Source of the DNA: Carex sylvatica
Taxonomy: Eukaryota; Streptophyta; Magnoliopsida; Poales; Cyperaceae
Assembly: GCA_964058845.1 (NCBI GenBank)
Contig: CAXKVR010000167.1
Coordinates: 1 to 64,000 of the forward strand
Reading direction: 5' to 3'
DNA: 64,000 nucleotides
The notes below the pieces were generated by a model. That model was not told the origin of the DNA, did not search any database, and was given only the letters and a program-made list of their open reading frames with translations. This document shows, piece after piece, positions 33,911-47,161 of this stretch. Position numbers and translations under genes: made by a program. Numbering within the stretch: the first letter of the stretch is position 1; every line of letters begins with the position of its first letter.

Positions 33911-35300
33911 TAATTTATGTACTTCAATATGTTGTTAAGCCTGTTTTTAAATGTTTCATTAGCTTTGTTTAGGTATTAGTGTGAGCCCTGCACATATATG
34001 TGTTTTCATTTATGTTATCAGATCTTGCTATTACTGTGACTATTGATCAAATTGTTTACCATTGATCTAGGTATAGTTGGTATGGCATAAGAGAGGTTAA
34101 CCTAGATTCCTTGCTGTGTTATTCCTATGGTTATTAACTTGCATCTCATAGGCCTCCTAGTTGTAACTCGATTTAAAAAACATATAAAGACGGTGCTTGC
34201 AATTTGTTGCGTTAAATGATGAATTAAATTATCATAAGCTGCATCTATTAAGGTCTTTTTCTTTTTCTTTTTAAAAAAAATTCAAACTAAATTGGGCTCT
34301 TGCAATTTTCCGGGGTGCCATGTCTGAAACGTCTTTCTAGAAGTTTTAGCTCTGATCCAATTTTCTTGTCTTTCGTACAAGATGACTAAAATATAAGAAG
34401 TCCCTTTGATTTTTGTCGATGTTATTTTATTTATTTTATATAATGTTGTTTTTGTAACAATAAGAAATGTAAATAATAATTAAATTTCTTATCACAAATT
34501 TTCAATGGTTCTCAAAAAATGAATGTTTTATGTATTTCAGGTAAAAGAAGTATAGACCATCACATGAAAGCAGTGCATCCGTTGCGTGAAAATTTTGTCT
34601 TTTGTTAACACAATTAACGTTACACAATTAGAAATAAAAACTGAAGGTCAAGGCTATTTTAGTCCATTCGTACAAAAAAAATTAAGTTCAAGGTTATTTT
34701 CGTCTATTTGTACAAACATTTTGATGGTTTTAAATTTTCAATTGAAACTGAACAGAAATTTGATTGGACCGCTCGGCTTGATGACCATCTCAGAAAATAT
34801 GTAATGGTAATATCAAGATTAAAATTATAGACATTATTAGCACAATCTTTTTGAAGGTTGTAGACTTGTATAGTGATGTTTATAATGTTTTCAGAGGTGG
34901 ACGGATGTAGTTATTCTTCTGCTAATGCGTGTGAAGGTAGACCTGCTATTTGTAAAGATAGTATCGACCAATTGTAGATCATCAAAACTGCGTGAAATGA
35001 AATTATACTATTTTTATAGGTAATTTCATATTAGAGCTCCGAACTTTGTCATAAATTACAAATTGGCCGTTTAATATTTTTATTTTATTTTTGCAAACAT
35101 CTAAACTTTTAATTAATTTGTATCAAATTGCTATATTAAAAAATAGGAATCAACTAACTATCTTCCAGTCAATTTCCTCCATTCATACCCCAGTCAATAA
35201 CTACTTGTGGGGAACGTTAACTAACTGAACTTCATTAATTACTTAGGGACCACCTAATATTTGATAAATTTTATAACTGACGTGTGCAAATATGGATACA
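33911..35300. other. SWI3B 3' flank and non-coding DNA
   Basis: The 3' untranslated region starts at 33911, but its end cannot be fixed from sequence alone. The frame 34586-34804 has no recognisable content. Nothing else is supported. Confidence 0.5.
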
Positions 35301-38300
35301 TATGCGCACAAGTATTAATATATAATATATCAAGTATTCATACCTAAGATACCAAGTATTTCGAAAAAAAAAATGAACACATCATACATACATCTTTTAC
35401 ACGTTTTTAGAGTTGATTTTTTATTTCTTCATTTAATCTAATCAATATTTCTTTCCGATCTGTGAAGAAATTTACAAATATAAAATCATGAACGTCTTCT
35501 ACGTAATTTTCTCTTTCAAATGAGATCCATAATGACATATTTTCGGGTTATCCGTCATGGAAGTATTCATACCTCGTCATGGAAGTATTCATATATTGTC
35601 GTGTAAGTATTCATATCTTATCGAGTAAGTATTCATATTTCGTCGTTGTCACACCCCGAAATAAGGGGTTGTGCAGTCACGCCGTGAATACATAGTTTCA
35701 TATATACTCACAAGGAAATTACGAAATATAATTCTAAACAAATAATTCAATCATGCCATAATTACCATAACAGTGAAATTTGTGCCATCTATTTATATTG
35801 TCTTATTTCTAAGAAAACTTTTATCAAGAATTCATTAACAAAATATGCATATATTATCATAATATCCATAAAAGTAGTACTGCTATAAACTCTTTATAAC
35901 ATATAGTCAAATGAAACTAGAAACAGTATTTAACATTTTTAACAACAACATAGTCTAATTGAAGGGTCTGTAAAACAATTCACTAACCTCCAATCAGATA
36001 ATAAAAACTTTTATAGTAACATGGCAGATTCCTATACATACAAAGCTTACTTCTCACTCGATATATTCGAAATCCTTATTCTCGCTTTCCTGAAATAAAA
36101 TAACATAAAAACCCACGAGGGGAAGAGGGGTGAGAAACTTGTCAACCGTTTCTCAGTGCAGAATTTAAATAGGGCTACTGGATTTGTAAGAAATCCATTA
36201 CTAGAACTAAATAATCATAATATTACAATATTAAGTTAATCAGACAATAATAATGAATGAATATGCTCAAGATTGATATCAAATGAAATTCAACATATAT
36301 CACATTCAAAGAGAACCAAAGAGCTGTTACTCATAATATTTGAACATAATCAATAAAATCACTAGGTCAGGTCACCACTGATAGATATAAGATATCTATC
36401 AGCTTTGGCTTAAACAGTTATGTATTTCCTGATTTGTAGTCAACATACATATCAATTTAGTGAATCAGATTAACAATAATATATTTCAATAATATGCAAC
36501 AAATTTTCACCCTTACCAAAAAGTGACAAATAAAACATTCGATATACCACAATTCTACTATTCCTGCAATCACAATTTACATTATCCTCTACCCAACCGG
36601 TACTGGGTTCAGTTGAGGTCATTTACTGTATGCGCATATGGATCCTGAATCAAAGTCTAGCGTCGACTCTAGACTTTGTAGTAAACAATAAAATAAATCA
36701 ATTCAATACTGTGGTCCCATTCAATTTTAAGAAACGAGAGGACAGCCAATCGATGAGACAGTACCAAAATGATAAATCATCACAGTTATAAAAATTCAAG
36801 TATGTTATTAACTTACCTTATGCAAATGATGCAATGACGCTAGAAATCAGAAATTCAGCATGCTAATATGCATAGTTATTTAGTTCTTAGATATAAAAAT
36901 CAAGACAGATCCCGTGAACCCCCGCACCTGATCACGTATGGTGAGTAGAGGATCAGCTATCACTAGATTCAGAACTTCAGACGATCCCGCTAAGTCGTGC
37001 TCGATAGGGTCTATGCCTATGTTAACATAGCATAGGTTGGTTAGTAAAATAAAATCATATGAACCAAATAAATCTTATAAAAATAATTTCACTAATTAAA
37101 CTTCTAAATCCAATATATAAATCACATTAAGACTTCTACTTTTCTCATCCAATGTATAAATTTTATATACCCATATACATACATCACATAGGTGAATCAG
37201 TGCCTTGCTAAATATAATCACTTTCACTAAGTAAATCCTTTGAAACCATTTTCATTAAGCAAAGCTTATGGTCTAGTGTATGCATATATCTATGTCCAGT
37301 AATTGGATTCAAATTTTTTTTTTCAAGGCTTGAGTTTATCATGAGAACTTGTATCATTTCATTTAGAACAAAATTGCAATCATTCCCGAATCCTATAGTT
37401 CTTCTTATTTTTAGTACCTATTTAAATTATTTCATTCATATCATTTCCTTATCACAGTTATCCATGAATAATATTGCTCTAATATACATTTTAGTTAAAC
37501 TGACATGGTTAATTCACTAAATTAGGAAATTTTGCAAGTTCAACCCTTAAACCTTGAAATATACCATATCTTAGTATCGACACTGGTACGGCATGGTACC
37601 AGTGTCACTAGATGAAAATTTAATACTAAAATACTTGCAACTCTAGATTTTAACAAGAAAATTGGTACAATAAGATATTGGTACCATACTAGGGTTTAAT
37701 CCATACCTACACCTAAATAAGTTAAGTATCAAATCGATACCAATAAGAAAGCATAATTTACCCAAACCTACTATCTAAATCAGATTCAAGTCAAGATAAA
37801 AGAAAGGTATCCAAACTCTAATCAATTTTAGGAAAAATCAGAGAATCAACTCAAGGAGTATGAAACTTACTATGCTATACCATCAGTAATAGGAGGGAAC
37901 AAAAGTATACAGTGAGCAGCTCCAATTTCTCGAGCTAAGCAATTCTAATTGCAAGGTTCAGTCGAAGAGAATTTGAAACCCTAGCGAAATCGAGAAAGGG
38001 ACGGACTTGAATAGAAATTGGAACAAGGGCTTTGAGAGAGAGAGTAAAAGCGGCAGAAGAGTAAAAAGTAAAATATCTCAAAGGATAAGTATAAACTTGT
38101 ATTTCTATTCTATTTAATTGAGCTGCTGCAATTTTCTTTGCTTTAAGGCCTACGGCCCAGTTTGCATATAAATAAATATAACAGCTTTGAAGATTTTAAT
38201 TGGTCAATGAATACCATACTTAGATAAATTTTCAAAGTTTATCATTTCCAGATTTTTCATGATTCGGGATTCTAAAAATTAAATTTTGAAATTTTTGTTA

Positions 38301-39460
38301 AACTCTCAATATGCATATTATTTAATATTTTTAATTACCCTTTTATAACATTTACAATGTTACAGTCGTTCAAGTATTCATACCTCGTAATGCATGTGTA
38401 TATAATTCATGTTTAAAGTGTTTGTACCTAACATATTTTATCAAATTTTTTTTTTCATATGACACATGATTACTTCTGAAAATATTAATATTAAGTAGTG
38501 CAAGTATTTATACATCGTCATGCAAGTGTAAATAGTTCATATGTCAAGTGTTAGTAACTAACACAATTTATTAAATTTTTAATTTTATTTTCAAATGACA
38601 CGGAATGATGTATGAAAGTATTAATTTTAAATATTGCAAGTATTAATACCTTGTCATGCAAATGTTAATAGTTTATGTGCAAGCGTTTTATCTAAAATAT
38701 TTTATCAATAATTTTTCTTTTTTTCTTTTGGCATCAGATGATGTTTGAAAGTACTAATATAAAGTATGCAAGTATTCATATCTCCTCATGTAAGTGTAAA
38801 TAATTAATGTATCACGTATATGTATCTAACAATTTTTTTTTTTCATATGGCACTGGATGGTATCTGAAAGTATTAATATAAAATATTACAAGTATTCTTA
38901 CATCGTCATGCAATTGTGAATAGTTTATGTATCAAACATTTGTATCTAAATGATTTTATCAATAGTTTTATTATGGCATCAAATGACGTTTGAAAGTATT
39001 AATATCAAGTATTGAAAGTATTCATACAACGTCATGCAAGTGTGAATTGTTCATGTATCAAGTGTTTGCATCTAACAAATTATATTAATTTGTTTTCCAT
39101 ATGGCACTGGATAATGTCTGAAAGTATTAATATCAAATATTACAAGTGTTCATACATCGTCATACAGTGAATAGTTCATGTATTAAGTGTTTGTATCTAA
39201 CAAATTCTATCAATATTTTTTTCATATGGCAGTAGATGATTTCTGAAAATATTAATATGAAGTATTGTAAGTATTTATACCTCATTATGTAAATGTAAAT
39301 AATTCATGTATCAAGTGTTTATATCTAACATATTGTATCATTTTTTTTCCTTTTGACATTAAATGACGTTTGAAAGATTTAATATCTAATGTTACAAGTA
39401 TTTATATCTCGTCATACAAGTGTGTACAATTCATATATCAAGTATTCATAACTCGTCATT
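35301..39460. repeat. Tandem array of about 125-bp units, split by a solo LTR
   Basis: Left of the LTR (35301-35641) short units built on AAGTATTCATACCTCGTCATG recur every 25-35 bp. Right of it (38370-39460) a longer unit of about 120-135 bp recurs about nine times, starting near 38370, 38498, 38635, 38768, 38889, 39015, 39141, 39259 and 39393. Each has CAAGTATTCATA, then CGTCATGCAAGTGTAAATA, TCATGTATCAAGTGTTTGTA and a T run with CATATGGCAC. Copies are clearly diverged. The array is non-coding. Confidence 0.75.
35642..38369 (-). mobile_element. Solo LTR of a Tekay-like element with perfect 5-bp target duplication
   Basis: The LTR (35647-38364, 2718 bp) begins TGTCACACCCCG and ends AATGTTACA. 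It is flanked on both sides by GTCGT (35642-35646, 38365-38369). Length, terminal bases and several internal blocks (such as GAAGAGGGGTGAGAAACTTG near 36123 and CGATCCCGCTAAGTCGTGCT near 36980) resemble the Tekay LTR at 47162-49934, but overall divergence is high, so it is a related family. By analogy with that element it points to the minus strand. No internal region remains: a product of LTR-LTR recombination. Confidence 0.85.
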
Positions 39461-41114
39461 ACAAAGATTTAATTTTTTTTTCATATAATACTAGATGACG
39501 TCTGAATTATTAGTTGCATCCCAGCATAAATTATTCATACCAGTCAATACTAATACCATTGATTCATGCCTGTAGTCAGGTACTCAAAATGTATCTGAAT
39601 AAAACCCAGCTGAGTTATTATTGGGTGCATTGAGGTTTAAATAAGGCTCAAAGTCAAAAGTTACCAAAATTAGCTGCATGCAGACCTTTTATACCCATAT
39701 TTACCAGTATTGGTAAAATCATGCTCACTAATCTAACAGATAACCTATACAAATTAGATTGCACTCACCCAAAGAATTATTGTATGTAGTTATAATTTGC
39801 GATCTAAATTAGTACTTAATTGACGCTCCAAGTTCTTTAACCATGTGCTTGAAGGGGTTCTCTGAAGAGGGATTGAGTGGACCTACGCTCCTAGTATTCT
39901 AGACCTCTCATCCTATCTGGACCTAGATCTTGTATCGATCTACCATCAATTTATAAATTGGTGTCAACTCTAGACTAAAAAAAGCCCATACTCCCAGCCG
40001 TGTAATTGTGTTTTCTCAACAATTTGACTCAATTTTTTACTTCAAAAAAATAGATTCAAATTCATACAAGATTTAAGTTTTTGAAAACAGTGCTATGGAA
40101 AATCACTTTCGAAGGCATGCTTATGAGATAAACACAACCTTTGTCGGTGGAGTCAGCAGCGAACAAGAGACGGCCGTCGTCTGACACGGTGATCCAGGAT
40201 AGGTCGGACGCTAGCTCAAAAGGGAATGTGATGGAGCGCGAGTTTATCAGATCGGAGGTGATGATGCGATTACTTGCCAGTGAAAGGAGAAGAGAAATCA
40301 CTGGAGATCTATGTAACGACGGAGACGGAGGAGGGGGGAGGAGGCAAATCGTGACTTTAGTGTTTCATTATTTTAAGATTAGATCAGTGCGGGAGATATT
40401 ACGCAATAGAGTTTATTTTATTTGCTATAAATTTGACTCGTCTTTGAGTGAGTTTGACGGTTAGTGAGGGATGATTGGGGGGATAGATGATGGAGAAAAA
40501 TAATCTTTTTGCTAAAAAATATTAACATTTTTTTAAGATGGAAACAACTTTTACTGCGGTTGATAACCTTTTATCTAGACCAACAACTTATTTACTGACA
40601 TCAGGCTAATTGTTCCTTATGTGTACCTTCATTGAAAAAAATAAAATCTTGATGTGGCATACTTTCAAGTGAATAAGCAATAATAACCTCAAGCATCTGT
40701 TTGTCAATTTGTTATAACACATATTCCCCTACTAGGCTACTAGGCTATTAATACTTATTTAACATGTCAGATATATCCTTATGCCAGGTTACAATTTAAA
40801 TATTATTTCTTATGACATGTCATTCAAAGACTGGTTCTTTTTTGAACAACATTTATCACCTCTCTTTCCATTTTTGTTCGTGAACAAATCAACAATGTGA
40901 CTTTTATTAGCCTTTCCTAATAAATGACAAAGAGAATAGAATCCCCAGTCCAATCCTGCTTCCTTTTCAGGCGACCACTTGACCTGCGGATATTGATCCG
41001 ACCCTTTCCAGTTGACCACTTAAACTGCATGAAGAAGTTACAACATTGCAAAATTGTTAAGAGGTCCTTTCCAGTATTAGAAATTGAAAGGAAGTGTTTT
41101 TATTATTATAAAAT
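39461..41114. other. Mostly non-coding; weak traces of a minus-strand gene
   Basis: Two stretches on the minus strand look coding. At 40301-40136 a frame has an ASDLSWITVSDDGRLLFAAD stretch, ending at AAAG|GTTGTG, a possible donor. At about 39861-39832, after CCCTCTTCAG, a frame reads NPFKHMVKELGASIKY and stops. These may be first-exon and last-exon remains of one decayed gene, but no middle exons were found and I recognise no family. The frame at 40924-41184 is probably chance. Confidence 0.3.
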
Positions 41115-42550
41115 CATTCAAGCAGCAGACGGCAGCAGCAGTCAACGTAGCAACATCTTGTCGATATTGTGGAGGAACACATAAGACAGGAGAGTGTATA
41201 AATGTAGTAGAAGCTGAGGGAGAAATTGAGCAAGTGAATGCCATCGACAACAGCTTTCAATCTCAACCAGCCTACATCACATACCATCCAAACAATTGAA
41301 ACCATTCAAATCTCTCATATGCCAACAATCCAAGACCCGCTGCACCTCAACAGAACTATCAACCACAACCGAATAACCTATCAAAGTACAACAATTCACA
41401 ACCGAACTACCAGCCAAGGCAGTATAACCAATTGCAGAGACCGAATCTCACATAATTGATGGAAAGGTTCCTAGAGAAGCAAGACAAAGTGAATACCAAC
41501 ATCACGCAAAAGATCCAAACCTTAGCGAATCGCAACAAGGATTTGGATAATCACATCTCCAAAATAGCAAGAGAACTATAGAGTATCACATGCGGAAAAG
41601 ACAAATTTCCGGGTCAACCGAAAGAAAATCCAAAAGAGGTTTGTAAGTGTATCACACACACACTAAGGAGCAGCACAGCTTCTGAAAGAACTCGAATGCC
41701 CAATCTTACTCCTGATAAGACGCATGCATAACCACTGCATTCTGACGAATATAAGCAAGACCAATCAGAGCCGCCCATAATCGGAGCATCGACAGACTCG
41801 ATTGAGGAGTAGAATGATACCATAGGTGGAAACGAACAACTAACCAAACCTGAATACAATGCACCACCATCCAACAAGCCACCTATGTCATTCTCTTATA
41901 GGCAAGTCAAGCATAAGGTGAAGAAACAGTTTGCAAGATTCTTAGAGACAATCAAGCTGATGCAAATCACCATCCCCTTCACTGAAGCAATTGCGAGCAT
42001 ATCCTCATATGTTAAATTTCTAAAGGAGATCCTTGCAAACCGCAGCAAACTCCAATAGTGTTCAATAGTTCCCCTCAACATGGAGTGTAGTGCGCTCGTG
42101 TAAAGAAAATTACCTTCCAAGTTATAAGATTCGAGAAGTTTCTCAATTCCATGCACAATTGGCACGACAAATTTCAAGAAAGCATTGTGTGATTTAGGAG
42201 CAAGCGTGAGTCTAATACTAAATGCGGTCTACGAAAAATTAGGATGTGGAGAACTCTCACCAACTCGAATCTCTTTGCAATTTGTAGACCGATTAATCTG
42301 ATACCTTGAAGGAGTGTTGCTAGCTGTCTCAATCAAAGTTGGAGAACTTTGGATTCCCGGAGATTTTGTTATGATCGACATGGAAGAAGATGAGCACATA
42401 CATATCATTCCTATGAGATCATTCCTCACCACATGTGGAGCTATGATTGATGTCAAGAATGAAAAAATCTCATTGAATGTCAGAGAAAACAAAGTGGTCT
42501 ATAACATGAGCAAATCTTTGAATTACTCTTCTAACATTAATCTTGTGTAA
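41115..42550 (+). pseudogene. Athila copy B: gag C-terminus and protease, broken
   Basis: Gag zinc knuckle CRYCGGTHKTGEC (about 41158-41196). Then an asparagine/glutamine/proline-rich segment, a helical stretch (KIQTLANRNKDLDNHISKI), and a protease region with KKQFARFLETIKLMQI, SYVKFLKEIL, the active-site block ALCDLGASVSLI (near 42195) and FVMIDMEEDEHIHIIPMRSF. The D-L-G-A-S active site is usual in Athila-group proteases in place of DTG. Many stops break the frame (for example near 41453, 41580, 42057, 42100, 42300). The gag N-terminus is absent. Identified by motif order, not by search. Confidence 0.75.
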
Positions 42551-43902
42551 ATCATAGAAGCCATGAAGGAACCCCAACCAAATAAAAAACAACCATATCA
42601 ACCAAATGAAGAACCACCACCTCAACCAAGTGAGACATAACCACTACAAGCAGAAAAGCCCATGACAAAAGATGACAAGCAACTTGAGATTGAAATACAA
42701 AAATTCTTCAAAGAACAAGAAAAATGCGAAAAATAGAAAGAAACTAACAATTCTCGACTACCTCGTGGCTAGAGTGAAAGAGAAGAAAGAATGCAAATTC
42801 ATGGAATCCCAAGCCACCCCTTCACGAGATGTCTGGTCAACCTGGCTGCCTATACTTTAAAGGAATGAAGAAACACTTGCTTGATAGCTCAGACATATAT
42901 GAGTCCAACTCCGAGGAGACCGAACCCCGATACTCACCATCTGACATCCACTACGTGCCTAAAGATGTGGTTGCTTCTATCCAGGTTACAAAGTCCAATT
43001 GGCAATCGAGATCAATGAAGGATTTTGGAGGGAGTTAAAGGACCTGATAAGGAAGATGGACGAAATAGATGAAACATTCAACCCAGAACACCTCGATCAC
43101 AAATCAGTAACATTTCATCTGAGACGCGTCATAATCCATAAACCGAAGGAACCAAATTCTATTCAAGCCACTATGGGTAAAGAAGAGGCGGATGAAGAAA
43201 AAAATAAAACTCACGCTACCATCATAACCACTAAGAACTCCATGATCATACTAGAGAGTAACACCGCTGAATCACTACAAGGGCACCCCGAAAAAAACTA
43301 ACAAGAAAAAGTCAAGCTAAAGACTATAAATAAGCGCTCATTGGGAGGCAACCCAATACCTCTTTACTTATCTCTTTATCATTTTTCTTTCTAAAAATTT
43401 AAAAACATATCATTTCATCTTAAACTAGGATTTTAATCACATGGCTACTAATCTTACATACAGGAGGAGTTTCTGGAAAAGTTTCGTCAGAAAATTCGAA
43501 GCCCGTCATGGAAATTTGGGCTCTGTTATGGATCGTATGGCCCAAAACGGACCCAATACACACAACCAACATAGAAACCAAGTTCAAGCACCGGTCATGG
43601 ACTGTATGACCTTATACGGACTGTAAACAAGCTATGAAAATAACCAACTTTTAATTTCTGCGCTGCAAGAGCCAAAATTCAAATTTTAACCAACAAAAAT
43701 CGCCCACTACTCGACTTCCTGATCACCCCTGGCATCCTTACACCCTTATATAAACATTCCCTCTCAAATTGGCAACCAAGAAACAAAAATTTTCCATAAG
43801 ATCGCACAATCAGAGTAGAAAATTCAACTAATTTCTTTTTCCTCCTAGTGAATACGGGTATCACCTAATACGGTCCTAACAAAGCATACAAATTTGCCAC
43901 AA
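42551..43902 (+). other. Athila B: collapsed pol region and post-pol spacer
   Basis: Reverse transcriptase, RNase H and most of integrase, which should follow the protease, are missing. Instead there are about 750 bp of frames rich in K, E, P and Q that I cannot assign. At 43332-43355 comes TTGGGAGGCAACCCAATACC, a block I know from the pol end of Athila elements, which sets the right edge of the deletion. The spacer 43490-43625 carries words such as ATGGACTGTATGACC and TACGGACTGTA, like those in this element's LTR. Confidence 0.55.
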
Positions 43903-45100
43903 TGGTAGAAAGCACTCCAAATCACTCCAATTTGCCAACAATGATGAGAGAAGACTCATAAACACCATGGGGGATCCAGTTTGCTAACAAGGAGGAGTAT
44001 GATCACGCACAAAGAATGATTAATCTAACACTCGCTAACAACAAGGCCATGTGCGTGAACACTATGAAAGCGCTCGGTTGTTTCGATTATGTGAGAGCAT
44101 CCCTCAACAACATCAACCTGTGGGACCTAGCATCCAACCTCAGGAACTTGAGATCATTCGACAGACCAACAATTGAGTTTCTCTCAACCTTGCAATTCAA
44201 TGATGATATAATCAAGTACCGCATCTACACCAATATAAGATAACTATGGGGCAGTTTTGCACCACTCTATCAATCCCTCATAATGGTGAGAATGAGATCT
44301 TCATGAGATCTAAACGTATGAGTTACTAGAAAAATATTGCAATGGATGAGAGGAAGGTCTACAGGAAAAACTCATGCCTCATCACAGGTGAAGAGAACAC
44401 TGAAGTCAAAGAGAGGAATATCTACATCATGAGATGCATGAAGAGCCACAAACACCAACCCACACCTTGGTTATCACATTCTCCACCACCTTAAAAATGT
44501 GGCAGATGATGAGAAGAACAAACATGTGATCATAGTTGGCAGTTTTATCACCATGATTGCACGCCATCACAACATGGGCCTATGGAGCGAGAAGAAAGTG
44601 TTCGGATTACCTTGCCTCAACATGAACTTCCTTGTGAACAACAGACACATTTTGGCCACATTCAACACTTTGACGGGAGACATCAACTACACGCTAAAAA
44701 TTGGTGAGAGCATGTCCTTGCACTTGGGCATCGACAAAGGCTCATTCAAATTCGAGTACAAATCCAAAAATGAAGAACCATCAAAAAGCGATGAGGAGGC
44801 ACCACCTGAAGAGGAACCAACAGAGGAAGAACCGATGGAAAAAGGAAGCAACGAACCAATACGAATTAATGGATTTTTCAAGGCACTTAATTCCACCAAA
44901 TAGTGATAGGGCTTTCGTAATCAACACAGACCACATCACAACCACTGGCTGGGAACCTGAGGCAACCACCGAACAATCAAGGCAACCCAGCTTAAGCACG
45001 AGCTATCCCACCAACATGAAAAATCTAAAGAAGCGCATGCAACACTTGGAGGAGTACATGGAAAGAATGAACAATACACACAAAAATTTCTATGACTAGT
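43903..45100 (+). pseudogene. Athila ORF after pol (ATHILA ORF-1 / envelope-position protein), broken
   Basis: Frames at 43903-44243 and 44499-44903 give a segment with FANKEEYDHAQRMIN, NLRSFDRPTIEFLSTLQF and YRIYTNIR, then VGSFITMIARHHNMGLW and an acidic, proline/glutamate-rich tail (EEPTEEEPMEKG). The order and the 'GSFIT-IARH' block match the ATHILA ORF-1 family (PF03078) as I remember it. Between the two frames stops and frame changes occur (about 44241-44500). It lies between the pol-end block and the polypurine tract on the plus strand. Confidence 0.6.
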
Positions 45101-45252
45101 GCCTCTCAAAGGGAATTCCATACATCGCACCAATTCCATTCACACCACCACCCCACCACCTCACCATCCTGATGAGTAATCTATGAGATCTTTCTTATAT
45201 TTACCTCTTCTTGTTTTATTTAAAGCATTGGGGACAATGCTTGATTTTATCG

Positions 45253-45264
45253 TGGGGGGTAGAG
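45253..45264 (+). other. Internal purine tract after the Athila ORF
   Basis: GTGGGGGGTAGAGG follows GCATTGGGGACAATGCTTGA, a conserved pair after the last ORF of Athila elements. The LTR itself starts later, at 46409, so this is an upstream copy of a polypurine-like tract. The 1.1 kb between them is non-coding. Confidence 0.5.
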
Positions 45265-46390
45265 GTAAGAAAACAGTTTAGGATTGCATTGTATCTAGGG
45301 CCATGGCATGTAGGACCCTTATTTTTCATTTTCTACTAGCCGTTTTACTTAGTCACGATTATTCCTCAAGGCTTAACCTTGAGGAATGAGATGAATGGCT
45401 AAGGTTTTTATCTAGCATGCATGTAGATTTGCATAATGCATTTAGAAGCATATTATTTAATTTAGGAGTAGTATGCATGTAGGTGATCAAATAAGGAATT
45501 TCTTGAATTAATTTAGGTTAAGATTTAGACAATTGAACATGGCACAAAAATTATGAATCTTAAAATAATTAGTGTCCTCAAAGTGAACAATTGATTGCTT
45601 ATCATGAAAGTTGATTTTCTAGTTGATTGAAAATTGATAACCATAGAAAAAATATTTTGGGGCGATTTATTTTTGCAAAGTCTTCTAAGTTTGAGTGTTG
45701 TAGAATAACCATTTATTATGAATAAACCCCTAACGAAACTATACGATAATTCCTTGTATCTTGGAATTGTGTGTAATCATAATACTTGTGACAAATAAAA
45801 AATATTTATTTCTTGCAATATTAAATTTCTAGAAATATAAAAAATATAAAAATCAGAAAAGTAAGAAAAGACAAAAAAGAAAATAAAAGAAAATAAAAGA
45901 TGTTGGTTTGAATAATGAGTACGGGTGCCTACACAAGACTAGCTACCAATAGACTTGACAAAGCCTCTCAAATTTTAAATTTCTATACATAGTTAAATTA
46001 TCGAAAAATTGTTACATGTACCAACACACTTCGTTGTCATACTTTGCTCCAATCAATTGGGAAGGAAAATAAAAAATCATATCATTATAATTCCTATTTG
46101 ATTGAAAACTATCGATTTATAATCGAAGGAGAAATTAACACTCTCGGATTTAGGGATATTAGTGGGATAGGTTATTCTAAGGGATGCATAATAAGGTCAA
46201 TCAAAGGGTGAATAAAATTGTTCACGGGAGAGGGCATGAATATTTAAAAATTTGAATTTATTTTTGCATGACCATTTCATTTTGTACCATATCAAAATTC
46301 TAATTTAATTTTAAGTAAGTCTTTGAGATTACACGGTTTACTCTTAGGACAGACCTTTGACCACTGGATTGTTGCTCGAGGGCGAGCAAC

Positions 46391-46408
46391 AATTCAAGTT
46401 GGGAGACG
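46391..46408 (+). other. Polypurine tract of Athila copy B
   Basis: AATTCAAGTTGGGAGACG lies directly before the TGAT that starts the 3' LTR. GAGGGCGAGCAAC just upstream is the usual Athila neighbour of this tract. Confidence 0.6.
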
Positions 46409-46814
46409 TGATCAAGACATATTTGTAACGAAATTACATAGGATTTTGCCTTAGATTTTGCATTGTTTTATCACATTTATACTTTATTTATTATTGCATT
46501 CACTTACTATTGCTCAAATTTATGTTTTAATGCAGAAATCATGTTTTGGAGCTATTTTACATCAAACGGAGCAAGGGTCGATCAGAAAAGCGCAACATCA
46601 ATTCTAGAGCTATATTACAGACCGTATGAATTAATACAGGATCAAGCCCATTACGGACCAGGAGATAGCCAAATCCAGCAGCGACACTATATGGTTACGG
46701 ACTACATCAGCCAATACGGCCCGTAATCAGAGGCGCCATTTGGAGAAAAATTGCTCCAATTGTATCCAGATCGAATCTATTGGACTCCAACTCATTACCA
46801 TCGCCCTTGCCTCC

Positions 46815-46823
46815 TATAAATAG
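46815..46823 (+). promoter_or_regulatory. TATA box in the Athila LTR
   Basis: TATAAATAG in a locally GC-richer stretch in the middle of the LTR. It would be the core promoter of the element (inference from position). Confidence 0.55.
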
Positions 46824-47161
46824 ACTTCTGGACTGAAGAACAAGATATCTTAGATCTACTTTGTATTTTTCTTGTATAGTTTAGTTGAGAGGAGTATAAA
46901 CATGTCGTTTTGTGGCTAAGCATATTTTCTTAGGGCTAGGCTATAAACCTTGTTACTCATTATGTTTTGATATATATTTTGTGTTTGATCATTGTTTAGT
47001 CTTTTGTCGTTTGATTGCTTTTGAGCTTTATGTTCAATCTCTCTCGGTTTTTATTTTATTCTAGACCGCCACTGTGATGGCCACACATGAAAGTTAGTCA
47101 TTATTAGATTAATCAGATCGAAAAAGAGAGAATAAAAATACTAGACTATTGGGGGATATGT

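Noticed and set aside
35301..39460. CRISPR-like reading of the regularly spaced repeats
   Set aside because: Units are diverged, spacing varies, spacers resemble one another, there are no cas genes, and the DNA is a plant nuclear genome.
41614..42492. Minus-strand frames opposite the Athila protease
   Set aside because: The plus strand carries clear gag and protease motifs; the opposite frames have none.
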